Counted from the first letter of the stretch, positions 1-8,979 are shown. The stretch: DNA of 64,000 nucleotides from Paenibacillus anaericanus (GCF_003994475.1 NZ_RZNY01000001.1:112209-176208); one strand, 5' to 3'. Made by a program: numbers and translations. Notes: a model not told the origin generated them from the sequence alone.

Positions 1-1551
1 TTTTTGTTCGGTGGTTTGTTGCTTAATTTGAGTTGGATTATGGGTGGGGCACCTGATGCAGGTTGGACGTCGTACACTCCGTTGTCTTCCACAACCTACA
101 GTTTGACGCACGGTATCGATTTCTACACGATTGGCCTGCAGATAGCGGGTTTAGGTACACTAATCGGAGGGATTAACTTCCTGGCGACGATCATTACTAT
201 GCGTGCACCGGGCATGTCCTTTATGCGGATGCCAATGTTCACATGGACATCGTTCATTACGTCAGCGATGATCCTATTCGCCTTTCCCGCTATTACGGTA
301 GGATTGGTGTTACTTACGTTTGACCGGATTCTTGGTGCAAATTTCTTCGACGTGTCGAAGGGCGGAAACCCGGTACTCTGGCAGCATATATTCTGGATTT
401 TTGGGCATCCAGAAGTTTATATTCTGATTCTACCGGCTTTTGGTGTTATTTCTGAAGTCATCAGTACCTTCTCGCGCAAGCGGCTGTTTGGTTACAGTTC
501 CATGGTATTTGCTACAATTTTGATCGCCTTTTTAGGCTTCATGGTGTGGGCGCATCATATGTTTACGACAGGTCTAGGCCCTGTAGCCAATGCATTGTTC
601 TCTATTTCAACGATGTTGATTGCGGTCCCTACAGGAATCAAGATCTTTAACTGGTTGTTCACCATGTGGGGTGGGCAAATCCGTTTTACAGTACCTAATC
701 TATTTGCCGCTGGGTTTATCCCGACGTTCGTAATGGGTGGGGTAACCGGTGTTATGTTGGCTTCTGCACCAGCTGATTATCAGTACCACGATACATATTT
801 CGTTGTGGCGCATTTTCACTACGTAATTGTCGGGGGCCTTGTTCTGGGCTTGTTCGCTGGACTTCATTACTGGTGGCCTAAGATGTTTGGACGGATGCTT
901 AGTGAGAGATTAGGTAAGTGGGAATTCTGGACGTTTATTATTGGGTTTCATCTAACTTTCTTCGTTCAGCATTTCCTAGGGTTGATTGGGATGCAACGTA
1001 GGGTCTTCACTTACTTGCCGAATCAGGGCTTTGACCTTATGAATTTAGTCAGTACGATAGGTGCGTTCTTAATGGGCGTAGGTGTGATTATCTTCTTAGT
1101 GAATGTAGTTATCACGGCTCGTCAGCCTGTAGGCGTAGCGAATGATCCATGGGAAGACGGACGGACACTAGAATGGAGTATCCCATCTCCACCGCCAGAA
1201 TACAATTTCAAGCAAATCCCACTCGTTCGTGGTCTTGATGCTTTCTGGAAGGAAAAGACGGCGGGTCATAAAGAGATGACTCCAGCGGAACCAGTAGGGC
1301 CAATTCATATGCCTTCTGCGACGATTCTTCCATTTTTGATGTCACTAGGTATTTTTATTGCCGGTCTTGGATTCATGTTTACAAGTGATGACTTTGGTAA
1401 TAACTTTTTGAACTTCATCTTTAACAACTATATTGTGACCGGCATCGGTCTTGCTATTACCTTCGGATCCATGCTGTGGCGTTCACTCTTTGATGATCAT
1501 GGGTGGCATATTGAACAGGATGAACTGAACGAGAAGGGGGTCAAAGCATGA
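1..1551 (+). CDS. ctaD: Cytochrome c oxidase subunit I, 5'-truncated by window edge
   Basis: Catalytic heme-copper subunit of a caa3-type terminal oxidase in the plasma membrane. It reduces oxygen to water and pumps protons. The frame is open at base 1, and about 515 residues are visible of a family length near 620, so the start lies upstream. Counting from base 4, HPEVY at about 135-139 supplies a Cu_B histidine and the cross-linked tyrosine. WAHH with H184-H185 gives the other Cu_B ligands, and the AHFHY motif near 270-272 gives the heme a3 and heme a histidines. The stop overlaps the ctaE start as ATGA. The downstream ctaE-ctaF-ctaG order favours a cytochrome c oxidase over a quinol oxidase (QoxB), although ctaC itself is not in view. 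Confidence 0.95.
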   Translation, partial: FLFGGLLLNLSWIMGGAPDAGWTSYTPLSSTTYSLTHGIDFYTIGLQIAGLGTLIGGINFLATIITMRAPGMSFMRMPMFTWTSFITSAMILFAFPAITVGLVLLTFDRILGANFFDVSKGGNPVLWQHIFWIFGHPEVYILILPAFGVISEVISTFSRKRLFGYSSMVFATILIAFLGFMVWAHHMFTTGLGPVANALFSISTMLIAVPTGIKIFNWLFTMWGGQIRFTVPNLFAAGFIPTFVMGGVTGVMLASAPADYQYHDTYFVVAHFHYVIVGGLVLGLFAGLHYWWPKMFGRMLSERLGKWEFWTFIIGFHLTFFVQHFLGLIGMQRRVFTYLPNQGFDLMNLVSTIGAFLMGVGVIIFLVNVVITARQPVGVANDPWEDGRTLEWSIPSPPPEYNFKQIPLVRGLDAFWKEKTAGHKEMTPAEPVGPIHMPSATILPFLMSLGIFIAGLGFMFTSDDFGNNFLNFIFNNYIVTGIGLAITFGSMLWRSLFDDHGWHIEQDELNEKGVKA

Positions 1552-2177
1552 CGACACCACATGCGCCAAAGGTTACAGGAGCGCTTCCTCATGAGCCGGA
1601 GAAGGCGACGCTCGAAGGGCGCAACAAGATTCTAGCCTTTTGGTTATTTCTCGGCGGTGAGGCTGTATTATTTGGTACCCTTTTCGCTACTTTTCTAACA
1701 CTGAGAAATCAAGTGGCGGAAGGTCCTTCAGCTAGTGAACTGTTCAGTTTACCGATGACTGCTGCGGCTACGTTTATCTTGTTAGTCAGTAGCTTAACGA
1801 GTGTATTCGCTATTCAAGCGATGCACCGGGGCAATAAGAAGTCGCTAATGGGCTGGCTAAGCGTAACGGTCTTGCTGGGGCTTGCGTTCCTCATATTGGA
1901 GATTTATGAATTTTCGGTATATATGATTCATGATGATTACAGTATGACGACCAGTGCTTTCAGTTCTGCGTTCTATACGCTTGTTGGATTCCACGGGGCA
2001 CACGTGTTATTCGGGATTCTATGGATCGGTATTCTGATTGGACAGTTGTTAAAGAAGGGGCTTACGGTCGTAACGGCTCCTAAAATATATGTATCCGCGA
2101 TGTATTGGCATTTCATCGATGTGGTATGGGTATTCATCTTCACAGTTGTCTATCTACTCGGGAAGGCGGGGGTATAG
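1548..2177 (+). CDS. ctaE: Cytochrome c oxidase subunit III
   Basis: A 209-residue integral membrane subunit of the heme-copper oxidase. It holds no redox centre and stabilises subunit I and its proton entry. About five hydrophobic helices are visible, with the family features GFHGAHV near residue 149 and a C-terminal YWHFIDVVWVFIF segment. Its ATG overlaps the ctaD stop by 4 bp, so translation is coupled. The short length (five helices rather than seven) is usual for Bacillales CtaE/QoxC, and the context decides for CtaE. Confidence 0.94.
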   Translation: MTTPHAPKVTGALPHEPEKATLEGRNKILAFWLFLGGEAVLFGTLFATFLTLRNQVAEGPSASELFSLPMTAAATFILLVSSLTSVFAIQAMHRGNKKSLMGWLSVTVLLGLAFLILEIYEFSVYMIHDDYSMTTSAFSSAFYTLVGFHGAHVLFGILWIGILIGQLLKKGLTVVTAPKIYVSAMYWHFIDVVWVFIFTVVYLLGKAGV

Positions 2178-2180
2178 AGG

Positions 2181-2504
2181 ATGGAAGACCAGGATAAACA
2201 TGTTGATTCGGTGATAAAGCGGCGTCACCGCCAAGAAGGACCACAGAAACATGTGATTGCTTTTATATTCTCTATTGTATTGACTCTCATAGCGTTTGCG
2301 GCCGTTGCGGCTGGGGGCGTCAATATCGCATTTACAGTGGTTATACTTCTGGTCATGGCAGTGTTGCAGGTGCTTGTGCAGCTGGGGTACTGGATGCATT
2401 TGAAGGATAAGGGGCATATGATCCCGATTATCTTTATGGCTGGGGGATTTTTTGTAGCCGGTACAGCGATTATTACGGCGCTTTACTGGATGTGGTGGTC
2501 TTAG
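2181..2504 (+). CDS. ctaF: Cytochrome c oxidase subunit IV
   Basis: A small 107-residue membrane subunit of the same oxidase. A charged N-terminal stretch of about 27 residues is followed by three hydrophobic segments and a YWMHLKDK motif, characteristic of the COX4/CyoD family in Bacillales. It starts 3 nt after the ctaE stop with GAGG at about -4, so it is the last gene of the tightly packed ctaDEF run before a hairpin. It probably has an assembly or stability role rather than a catalytic one. Confidence 0.88.
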   Translation: MEDQDKHVDSVIKRRHRQEGPQKHVIAFIFSIVLTLIAFAAVAAGGVNIAFTVVILLVMAVLQVLVQLGYWMHLKDKGHMIPIIFMAGGFFVAGTAIITALYWMWWS

Positions 2505-2548
2505 AGAGGTTGGTCCAAAAGTCATCTTTGGATCATGAAGTATATGAA

Positions 2549-2580
2549 GAGGTGGGCTTGCTTATAAGCCCCCTCTTTTG
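2549..2580 (+). terminator. Intrinsic terminator between ctaF and ctaG
   Basis: GAGGTGGGCTT (2549-2559) can pair with AAGCCCCCTC (2566-2575) with one mismatch, and TTTT follows. It should separate the structural ctaDEF transcript from ctaG, or at least reduce readthrough. Confidence 0.6.
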
Positions 2581-2641
2581 TATATTCAGCAGGTAGTTCA
2601 CAATTTGGACAGATTTAAGTGCGATGGAAGGAGGTTTTGTC

Positions 2642-3571
2642 ATGCTGGGTTTAGAATATTTCAACTTTGAACAAGTGTGGAATCTGGTATATTTAGCGGT
2701 AATGTTGCTGATCCTTGCCGGGTACTTCTTGCTTGTGGGCCCGTTAAGTGAGAAACTTGGAGAAGGACAATCTGTATCTGTAGGTAGGAAAGTATTGTTC
2801 GTGACAGGGATGATGTTGCTCTACTTGGCACAGGGAGGACCTATCGATCTGCTGGGCCACATGATGTTTAGTTTTCATATGCTCAGTATGGCCTTATCCT
2901 ATTTGATCGCTCCACCGCTCTTGATGCTGGGTATTCCTCTCTGGGCTTGGCGTGCTATAATACAGTTTCTTGCTAAAAGTCCACTGCGGCGTTTAAAGTT
3001 TTTAGTTAAGCCCATCGTGGCTGCTGTACTTTTCAATGGGTTGTTCTCGTTCTATCACATTCCGGTGATTCATGATTATGTCATGCTGAACTTTGGAATT
3101 CACCGAGCATATTACCTCATTTTGTTCATTACTTCGGGGTTCATGTGGTGGACGCTTGTTAACCCACTGCCAGAGGCGGCAGAGGTGCAAGGTCTTAAGA
3201 AAATGGGATACATCTTCCTCAACATGGTGCTGTTAACACCGGCTTGCGGCTTAATTATTTTTGCAGGTGAGCCGCTATATGCAACTTATAATGATCCAGT
3301 AGTGTGGGTGAAGGCCATGGGGTATTGTATACCGGGTGATACTACGTATCTACTTAGCCAGTTTGGTGGACCACAGTTTTTTGGATATTTGGAGCCTGCA
3401 ATCGATCAACAGGTCGGCGGAATTCTCATGAAATTTCTTCAGGAGATCATATTTGCCTCAATGCTGGCTTATGTGTTCTATCAATGGTACAGGCAGGAGA
3501 ACTGGGAGGGTGATGATGAGGATATTGTGTCCGCACCTAGATCGGAGTTACCTTCTGGGAAGCTTAATTAA
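2642..3571 (+). CDS. ctaG: Cytochrome oxidase assembly factor CtaG
   Basis: A 309-residue polytopic membrane protein of the caa3_CtaG family, needed for assembly of caa3 oxidase in Bacillus subtilis. It has about seven hydrophobic segments and the family-typical HMMFSFHMLSMALSY stretch, followed by a second histidine region (FYHIPVIHDY). The ATG at 2642 is preferred over the upstream in-frame ATG at 2624, because AAGGAGGT at 2628-2635 sits 6 nt before 2642. It lies directly after ctaDEF, as in B. subtilis. It is unrelated to the Cox11-type protein also called CtaG in proteobacteria. Confidence 0.92.
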   Translation: MLGLEYFNFEQVWNLVYLAVMLLILAGYFLLVGPLSEKLGEGQSVSVGRKVLFVTGMMLLYLAQGGPIDLLGHMMFSFHMLSMALSYLIAPPLLMLGIPLWAWRAIIQFLAKSPLRRLKFLVKPIVAAVLFNGLFSFYHIPVIHDYVMLNFGIHRAYYLILFITSGFMWWTLVNPLPEAAEVQGLKKMGYIFLNMVLLTPACGLIIFAGEPLYATYNDPVVWVKAMGYCIPGDTTYLLSQFGGPQFFGYLEPAIDQQVGGILMKFLQEIIFASMLAYVFYQWYRQENWEGDDEDIVSAPRSELPSGKLN

Positions 3572-3589
3572 ATCATTAGGAGGATTGAA

Positions 3590-4054
3590 ATGGATGTATA
3601 CACATTGTTCCCGACAATCAGTACTGCATTTATTGTAATCAGCGCTGTGTTGGTTGGGATTGGTTGGGGACTCATTATCAAAGGTAAAAGGGAAGCGCAT
3701 AAGAAAACGATGATTGCTGCAGCGATTGCTGCAATACTCTTCTTCATAATTTACTCGTCACGGACGGTATTTATCGGAAATACGTCATGGGGTGGCCCGG
3801 ATAATTTGAAGGGTTATTATCAGACATTTCTTATTTTCCATATCATACTGGCGACCGTTGCTGCTGTATTTGGTCTGACTACGCTTGTGCTCGGCTTTAA
3901 GGAAAAGTATGCAAAACATCGTAAATTGGGAAGAATAACGGCAGTCATTTGGTTCTTTACGGCGATTACCGGTGTAGCAGTATACGTGCTGCTATATATC
4001 TTATATCCGGGTGGACATACCCAAGCAGTATGGAAAGTAATCTGGGGATACTGA
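3590..4054 (+). CDS. DUF420 membrane protein (YozB/CtaM-like)
   Basis: A 154-residue protein with four hydrophobic helices. It contains the DUF420 signature region, with SSRTVFIGNTSWGGP near residues 55-70 and conserved histidines at about 85 (FHIILA) and in a KHRKLGR loop. A DUF420 protein in Staphylococcus aureus (CtaM) is required for maturation of heme-copper oxidase. Placement at the end of the cta cluster, 18 bp after ctaG, suggests the same role here by inference. AGGAGG lies just upstream of the ATG. A hairpin terminator follows, which closes the cluster. Confidence 0.8.
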   Translation: MDVYTLFPTISTAFIVISAVLVGIGWGLIIKGKREAHKKTMIAAAIAAILFFIIYSSRTVFIGNTSWGGPDNLKGYYQTFLIFHIILATVAAVFGLTTLVLGFKEKYAKHRKLGRITAVIWFFTAITGVAVYVLLYILYPGGHTQAVWKVIWGY

Positions 4055-4079
4055 TTCAATCTATAGAGTGAACATAAAT

Positions 4080-4112
4080 AAAGGCTGTTGAGATGATCTC
4101 AACAGTCTTTTC
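4080..4112 (+). terminator. Intrinsic terminator after the cta cluster
   Basis: AAGGCTGTTGAGAT (4081-4094) and ATCTCAACAGTCTT form a near-perfect stem with a minimal loop, ending in a T-run at 4108-4111. It marks the end of the oxidase region. Confidence 0.8.
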
Positions 4113-4261
4113 TGCGTTTTGTAGCATGAAAGCACGCTGTGAGAACGTTTTACTGCCACTAGACCGTCTTTGTGGCAATGATTAATTGGAACAGATAGCA
4201 ATTGATTATAAACATCTCCCTCGACAGATGGAGTTTTATTTGTTTATTTTTGTAAAAAGTA

Positions 4262-4292
4262 TTGACGACGAAAAAAGCACAGTATATACTGT
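4262..4292 (+). promoter_or_regulatory. Sigma-A promoter with palindromic operator over the -10
   Basis: TTGACG (4262-4267), 17 bp, then TATACT (4285-4290) form a good housekeeping promoter for the ABC/GntR operon. A perfect 14-bp palindrome, ACAGTATATACTGT (4279-4292), covers the -10. A dimeric repressor bound there would block RNA polymerase. The GntR protein of this operon (5127-5537) is the obvious candidate, by inference. Confidence 0.65.
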
Positions 4293-4360
4293 GTATAAAG
4301 ATATAAACACCAGCACACTGAAAGATATAAGTGAACTAAAGAAGAGAAAGGTTGATTCAC

Positions 4361-5080
4361 TTGGATACATGGAAAAACGCTTGGTTTATTTTCAAAAAGG
4401 ATTTACGCATGGATCGATTACATCTGATAGGTAATATTATTTTTATGATTTATATAGGAATTTCGATAAGTACGATGATAGAATTTCGGAATGAAACAGA
4501 GAGAGTATTACAACCATTTTCCGACTTTATGATGTTACTTGTCATTCCATTAACCGGTTTTTTCTTCTCGAGACGTTCTTTTAGTTATATAAAAGAGGAT
4601 TGTTATACCGGAATGCTTCACTACTATCGGGCACTTCCCATTGCAATTGGAACGATTATGAAGGCAAGGATCATTCAGTTAGTAACGGCATTAATATTTA
4701 ATGGGATTATCTTTTATCCGCTCTTGTACATCATGTCAAACGAACTACGGGATAACCTGAATATAGGTCAGTATATCGTTTTTATATTAACTTGGAATGG
4801 GTTCGCGTTACTTATGAATGGTGCTTATATCTATTTTGAGCTCCTCAAGAAAGGGCGCACCTACTTCTGGATGACAACCAGTGTGGTGTTGTCCGTAGCT
4901 GTGATAACTGTTGTTTTGAGAGTGGTCAATACGAACCTGGTTATGCTTACTGTAGATTATACAAGTCGCTTTTCGTTTCTATCTCCACTTATGTGGGGAT
5001 CGTTAATCATAGGGTGTGCTGGATTTACCGTATTGTTAAAGGCAACCGAGCGCAAATTAGCTATACGAGATTTAAAGTAA
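4361..5080 (+). CDS. ABC exporter permease subunit, GntR-operon
   Basis: A 239-residue protein with six hydrophobic segments and no ATPase motifs, consistent with an ABC-2-like permease. No closer family was recognised. The start is uncertain. TTG at 4361 has AGAAAGG about 10 nt upstream, and an in-frame TTG at 4352 directly abuts that site. It is the first gene of a GntR-linked operon (permease, GntR, ATPase) resembling the B. subtilis ytr arrangement, and it probably pairs with the ATPase at 5534-6427. The substrate is unknown; ytr-type operons are linked to cell-wall antibiotic stress. Confidence 0.6.
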   Translation: MDTWKNAWFIFKKDLRMDRLHLIGNIIFMIYIGISISTMIEFRNETERVLQPFSDFMMLLVIPLTGFFFSRRSFSYIKEDCYTGMLHYYRALPIAIGTIMKARIIQLVTALIFNGIIFYPLLYIMSNELRDNLNIGQYIVFILTWNGFALLMNGAYIYFELLKKGRTYFWMTTSVVLSVAVITVVLRVVNTNLVMLTVDYTSRFSFLSPLMWGSLIIGCAGFTVLLKATERKLAIRDLK

Positions 5081-5126
5081 GGTTGGGGGTCCCATATGAT
5101 TGCTAAGGTGGAGGTGAGGTAGAAAG

Positions 5127-5537
5127 GTGTGGATTCCTATTCAGATTAATGAGAGTAGCCCAGAGCCGTTGTATCATCAGATAGAAACGCAATTAAGATC
5201 GTTGATTGTCAGCGGACAGATAGATGAAGGAACCCTACTTCCCTCTATAAGAGAATTTGCTGGAAGCTTGAGTTGCAGTGTTATTACAGTCCGCAGAGTA
5301 TATCAGGATTTGGAGAGCGAAGGACTACTTCGGACAAAACAGGGGACCGGGACATTTGTTGCTAAAGTTGGAGCAGGCGAAAGAGATGAATACCGAAGAG
5401 TAGCTGTACAGGAAGCTCTAGAATCGGCGGTTGAAGTCGGTAAATCAGTTCAATATGGCAAAGAAGAACTTAAAGAATTATTTCTGAAAATTTTAAATAA
5501 GAAATATCTTGAGAACGAAGGAAGTGATCCTAAGTGA
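5127..5537 (+). CDS. GntR-family (YtrA-type) transcriptional repressor
   Basis: A 136-residue regulator. A winged helix-turn-helix covers residues about 10-78 (PLYHQIETQLRSLI, then LPSIREFAGSL and the TKQGTGTFV wing). A short C-terminal helical tail serves as dimerisation segment instead of a ligand domain, which is typical of the YtrA subfamily. The start is GTG at 5127 with GGAGGTGAGG 7 nt upstream. Its stop overlaps the next ATPase start as GTGA, so the two are translationally coupled. It likely represses its own operon through the palindrome at 4279-4292. Confidence 0.88.
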   Translation: MWIPIQINESSPEPLYHQIETQLRSLIVSGQIDEGTLLPSIREFAGSLSCSVITVRRVYQDLESEGLLRTKQGTGTFVAKVGAGERDEYRRVAVQEALESAVEVGKSVQYGKEELKELFLKILNKKYLENEGSDPK

Positions 5538-6427
5538 CGGAGCAGTTGGCTTTAGAGTTTCGAGGGGCTGTGAAACGCGGACTAAGGAAAGTAATCGGAC
5601 CGATAGATATGCAGATCCCAGTAGGATATATCGTAGCGTTAGTTGGTCCCAATGGGTCTGGTAAGAGCACAATCCTTCAAATGTTAATGCAAATAACCAC
5701 ATTGGATGCAGGGGAAATTAAATGGTTTGGTGAAACGAGTACAGGCATTCTGCCAACAGAACTGAAACAGGGAATTGCGTATGTACCTGAGGGACCGGTC
5801 ACTGAAGAAAACTTCATGACAGTTGAAGAAGCAGCGGGTTTCCGAGCACATTGGTATCCGTCATGGGATCATAATCGGTTTGAAGAGTTGGTGGCTCGAT
5901 TTAATGTCCCTCGGAAAGAGCGTCTAAACCGGATGTCTAAAGGAGAACGTCGTAAATTTGAGATCGCCGCTGCGCTTGCGATACGTCCCAAACTACTACT
6001 GCTTGATGAACCTTCTTCTGGACTTGATCCCTTTGCTTGGAAGGACATGATCGATGAACTTCGGAGTTGTATGGATGGGGAGGATTTGACGATCGTCTTA
6101 TCTACACATATCGTTGACGAAGTGAAACGACTTGCTGATTATATTGTTCTAGTTCATCAGGGTCAAACGTTAGGTATGTTCGAGAAAGATATGCTCTATG
6201 GTAGCTTTAAAGAGATTTGGGTTCGAGGGGAGCTTGCAGGAATTGAAAAGTTCGCAGAGGTCATTTCGTGTCAAGACGATGGTCCATCCACAAAGAAGTT
6301 AATCGTTAGGGATAGGCAGGATGATTGGAGTGCTTCACATCTCAAAGAACTGCAGATCATTAAGAGTCGAAGTCTTGAATTGGAAGAGATTTTAGACCTT
6401 TGGATAAAAGGACATAGACCTCAATAA
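5534..6427 (+). CDS. ABC transporter ATP-binding protein
   Basis: A 297-residue cytosolic ATPase subunit. Walker A is GPNGSGKST near residue 38, the signature is a divergent MSKGERRK, Walker B is LLLLDEPSSGLDP, and the switch histidine lies in STHIVDE. It starts at GTG 5534, overlapping the GntR stop by 4 bp. It should energise the permease encoded at 4361-5080. The C-terminal ~80 residues are not conserved ATPase core and may contact the permease. The signature MSKGE, in place of LSGGQ, is common among antibiotic and lantibiotic-type exporters. Confidence 0.88.
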   Translation: MTEQLALEFRGAVKRGLRKVIGPIDMQIPVGYIVALVGPNGSGKSTILQMLMQITTLDAGEIKWFGETSTGILPTELKQGIAYVPEGPVTEENFMTVEEAAGFRAHWYPSWDHNRFEELVARFNVPRKERLNRMSKGERRKFEIAAALAIRPKLLLLDEPSSGLDPFAWKDMIDELRSCMDGEDLTIVLSTHIVDEVKRLADYIVLVHQGQTLGMFEKDMLYGSFKEIWVRGELAGIEKFAEVISCQDDGPSTKKLIVRDRQDDWSASHLKELQIIKSRSLELEEILDLWIKGHRPQ

Positions 6428-6459
6428 TAAATTAAACTAAGAGAAGAGGGTGTAACAGA

Positions 6460-7365
6460 ATGGCAAATGCATTACTTTTAGAGAAGGTTGTTAAGCAATT
6501 TGGCGACAAGACAGCGGTAAATGAAATATCACTACAAGTTGAGAAAGGCGAAATATATGGCCTGTTAGGAGCTAATGGTGCTGGGAAAACGACAACAATG
6601 CGTATGGTCCTTGGACTAATTTACCCAGATAGTGGTCGTATTATGTATCATGGTAAGCCCTATGGTAAGGAGCTTCAACATTTGATCGGGTATTTGCCGG
6701 AAGAACGGGGACTGTATCCCAAGGTAAAAGTGAGTGATCAGATCAAATACTTGGCCAGATTACGCGGCATGTCAACTTCTGATGCAGATAAGAGTCTTCG
6801 TTATTGGCTCGATCGTTTTGAGGTGCCAGAGTATTATGATAAGAAAATTGAGGAATTGTCCAAAGGGAATCAACAGAAAATGGGCTTTGTCGCCGCGGTT
6901 GTACATAAACCGGATATTCTTATTTTGGATGAAGCTTTTAGTGGACTTGATCCTGTGAATGTAGAATTGCTAAAGGCTACGGTTTTGGAGTTGCGTGATG
7001 CAGGGACCAGTATTTTGTTCTCTACGCACCGGATGGAACATGTAGAAGAGTTGTGTCGTAACATTACGATACTGGATCGATCGAAGACGGTATTGCAAGG
7101 TAACCTACGTGAGATCAAGAAACGTTATCCTAGAGAAGAAGTCATTCTTCACACGACGGGAGAAGTAACCGGACTAGAGCAGTTGGAGGGTGTTAAGAAG
7201 GTCGAGCGACAAGAACGGGGATACAGAATTTCAATTTCTGATGTTGCTGCGGCAAAAGCTATATTGCGTAAAGCAATGGAAGAGAGCGATGTTGAACACT
7301 TCGAAATAAAGGAACCAACGCTTAATCAAATTTTCATTAAAGAGGTAGGTGAGTCGAATGAATAG
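6460..7365 (+). CDS. ABC transporter ATP-binding protein, NatA-like
   Basis: A 301-residue ATPase. Walker A is GANGAGKTT at about residue 37, the signature LSKGNQQK near 137, and Walker B is ILDEAFSGLDP followed by the H-loop STHRMEH. A DUF4162-type C-terminal domain occupies about residues 215-298. This set matches NatA-like ATPases, which pair with a large ABC-2 permease, and that permease gene follows with an 8-bp overlap. It starts 32 bp after the previous ATPase gene, so it may belong to the same GntR-controlled transcript. Confidence 0.85.
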   Translation: MANALLLEKVVKQFGDKTAVNEISLQVEKGEIYGLLGANGAGKTTTMRMVLGLIYPDSGRIMYHGKPYGKELQHLIGYLPEERGLYPKVKVSDQIKYLARLRGMSTSDADKSLRYWLDRFEVPEYYDKKIEELSKGNQQKMGFVAAVVHKPDILILDEAFSGLDPVNVELLKATVLELRDAGTSILFSTHRMEHVEELCRNITILDRSKTVLQGNLREIKKRYPREEVILHTTGEVTGLEQLEGVKKVERQERGYRISISDVAAAKAILRKAMEESDVEHFEIKEPTLNQIFIKEVGESNE

Positions 7366-8653
7366 ATTAGGAACGGTCATCGGCTTTACATTTTTGAATA
7401 AGGTTAGAGCAAAATCTTTTGTCATTACAACGGTGATTCTAGCTTTACTTGTTTCAATCGGTCTTAACGTACCTTATTTTATAGAAAAGTTTACAGGTGA
7501 AGATAGTGAATCGGTAGCAAAGATTGGTCTCGTATACGGAAATCAACCAGAAATCGCTGAATCTTTGAAGGTCTATACGGATAAGCAATCTAATAACAAG
7601 TACTCTTTCGTAGAATATCAAGTGGCGGATGAGGCAGTGTTGAAGCAGGATATTAAAGACAAGAAGATTGATGGTTATCTGGACTTCAGTCAAGATACAA
7701 ATGGGGCATTTCCTGAAGTAAGCTTTACCTCTAACAAAGAGAGTATGGATGTTAGTCTTCAGACGTCTTTGCAAGCTGCATTACAAAGTGTAAAGACTCA
7801 ATATATTACTAAAGGTTCACTTACTGCAGAGCAGGTAGCTGAGATTAATATGCCAGTACAAATTGCGACATTTAAGGCACTTCCAGATGCGGCATCGGGT
7901 GAAAATGGTGAGTCAGCATCAGGCTCGAAGAGCATAGCGATCATTAACTATGTTATCGTATATGTCCTCATATTCCTCTTCTTCTTCTCTAATATGATGA
8001 CGGGAAATATGATTGCTGCAGAGGTAACGGCAGAGAAGAGCTCACGTGTTATGGAGATTCTGATAACTAGTGTATCACCACTCACTCAAATGTTTGGGAA
8101 AATCGTGGGTATGTTCTTGATAGGAATATTGCAGATAGCAATCTTCGCTGCAGTTGTGGTTGTGAATGTTTCGTTGCCACACAATGCACCTCTGTTAGCG
8201 GATTTCGATCTTGATTTATCACAAATTAACTTGCAGGTGGTTATTTTAGGCTTCATCTTCTATATCCTAGGTTACTTCCTCTATGCTACCTTGTTTGCTG
8301 CTATCGGTTCACTCGTGAGTCGGACAGAAGATTTGGGGCAGGCGATTATGCCAATCACGATGCTATCTTTGGCGACATTCTATATCGGGATTTTCAGCTT
8401 GTCAGCTCCTAACTCGATGCTGCTAAAGGTGTGTACCTATATTCCGTTTATATCTCCCGTGTCTATGCTCGTACGAATCGGACTTGGAGAAATTGCAACA
8501 TGGGAAATCGCGCTGTCGCTCGCAATCCTCGTTATATCGATTGTGCTCTTCGGATGGTTATCCGCTAAGATTTACCGTACGGGCGTACTGCTCTATGGGA
8601 AGCGTCCATCATTCAAAGAACTACGTAAAGCAATGAAGGCTTATAAAATTTAA
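7358..8653 (+). CDS. ABC-2 type permease, NatB-like
   Basis: A 431-residue membrane protein. An N-terminal helix is followed by an extracytoplasmic loop of about 140 residues, then a cluster of six helices from residue ~195 onward, with EVTAEKSSRVMEILITSVSP between helices. That layout is the ABC2_membrane_3 (NatB/YhaP) architecture. ATG 7358 is preferred over GTG 7349 because GAGGTAGG lies at a suitable distance. It forms a Na+ or drug exporter with the preceding ATPase; the substrate cannot be read from the sequence. Confidence 0.85.
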   Translation: MNRLGTVIGFTFLNKVRAKSFVITTVILALLVSIGLNVPYFIEKFTGEDSESVAKIGLVYGNQPEIAESLKVYTDKQSNNKYSFVEYQVADEAVLKQDIKDKKIDGYLDFSQDTNGAFPEVSFTSNKESMDVSLQTSLQAALQSVKTQYITKGSLTAEQVAEINMPVQIATFKALPDAASGENGESASGSKSIAIINYVIVYVLIFLFFFSNMMTGNMIAAEVTAEKSSRVMEILITSVSPLTQMFGKIVGMFLIGILQIAIFAAVVVVNVSLPHNAPLLADFDLDLSQINLQVVILGFIFYILGYFLYATLFAAIGSLVSRTEDLGQAIMPITMLSLATFYIGIFSLSAPNSMLLKVCTYIPFISPVSMLVRIGLGEIATWEIALSLAILVISIVLFGWLSAKIYRTGVLLYGKRPSFKELRKAMKAYKI

Positions 8654-8706
8654 GGTTATTGTTGAATTGATAAATGAAACAAAAAAAACTTTAGAAGGTT
8701 AGTTAA

Positions 8707-8907
8707 ATGAAAAATAAATATAAAATGCCACACTCTGGTTTGTACCTAATTGCGATTGCGTTCATGGCAGTCTACTTTGGTAATAAACGCTTCGACTGGG
8801 GATTTCCTGATTTTCTACAGGGCGCCATACTTGGTTGTGCGATTGTTCTGATGCTAGTATATATAAATAAGATGGGGAAAATTATTAGGGCTAAGAAAAA
8901 TGCATAG
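8707..8907 (+). CDS. Small two-helix membrane protein, unknown function
   Basis: A 66-residue protein with two hydrophobic segments (about 10-23 and 37-52), basic ends and no recognised domain. GAAGG lies upstream of the ATG. It follows the NatB-like gene by 53 bp, precedes a good terminator, and so may be the last gene of that operon. I do not recognise a family. Confidence 0.55.
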   Translation: MKNKYKMPHSGLYLIAIAFMAVYFGNKRFDWGFPDFLQGAILGCAIVLMLVYINKMGKIIRAKKNA

Positions 8908-8948
8908 TAGTAATAGAACGATGTGATAAGAAATTCATAATTAGATGA

Positions 8949-8979
8949 AGCCCGATGAAACCATGTCGGGCTTTTTTTT
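8949..8979 (+). terminator. Intrinsic terminator after ABC operon
   Basis: AGCCCGA (8949-8955) pairs with TCGGGCT (8966-8972), followed by a run of T residues. It closes the GntR/ABC region before the heat-shock block. Confidence 0.85.

Noticed and set aside
4186..4434. 82-codon open frame over the GntR operon promoter
   Set aside because: It spans the promoter and operator, lacks a ribosome binding site, overlaps the permease gene in another frame and has no domain.
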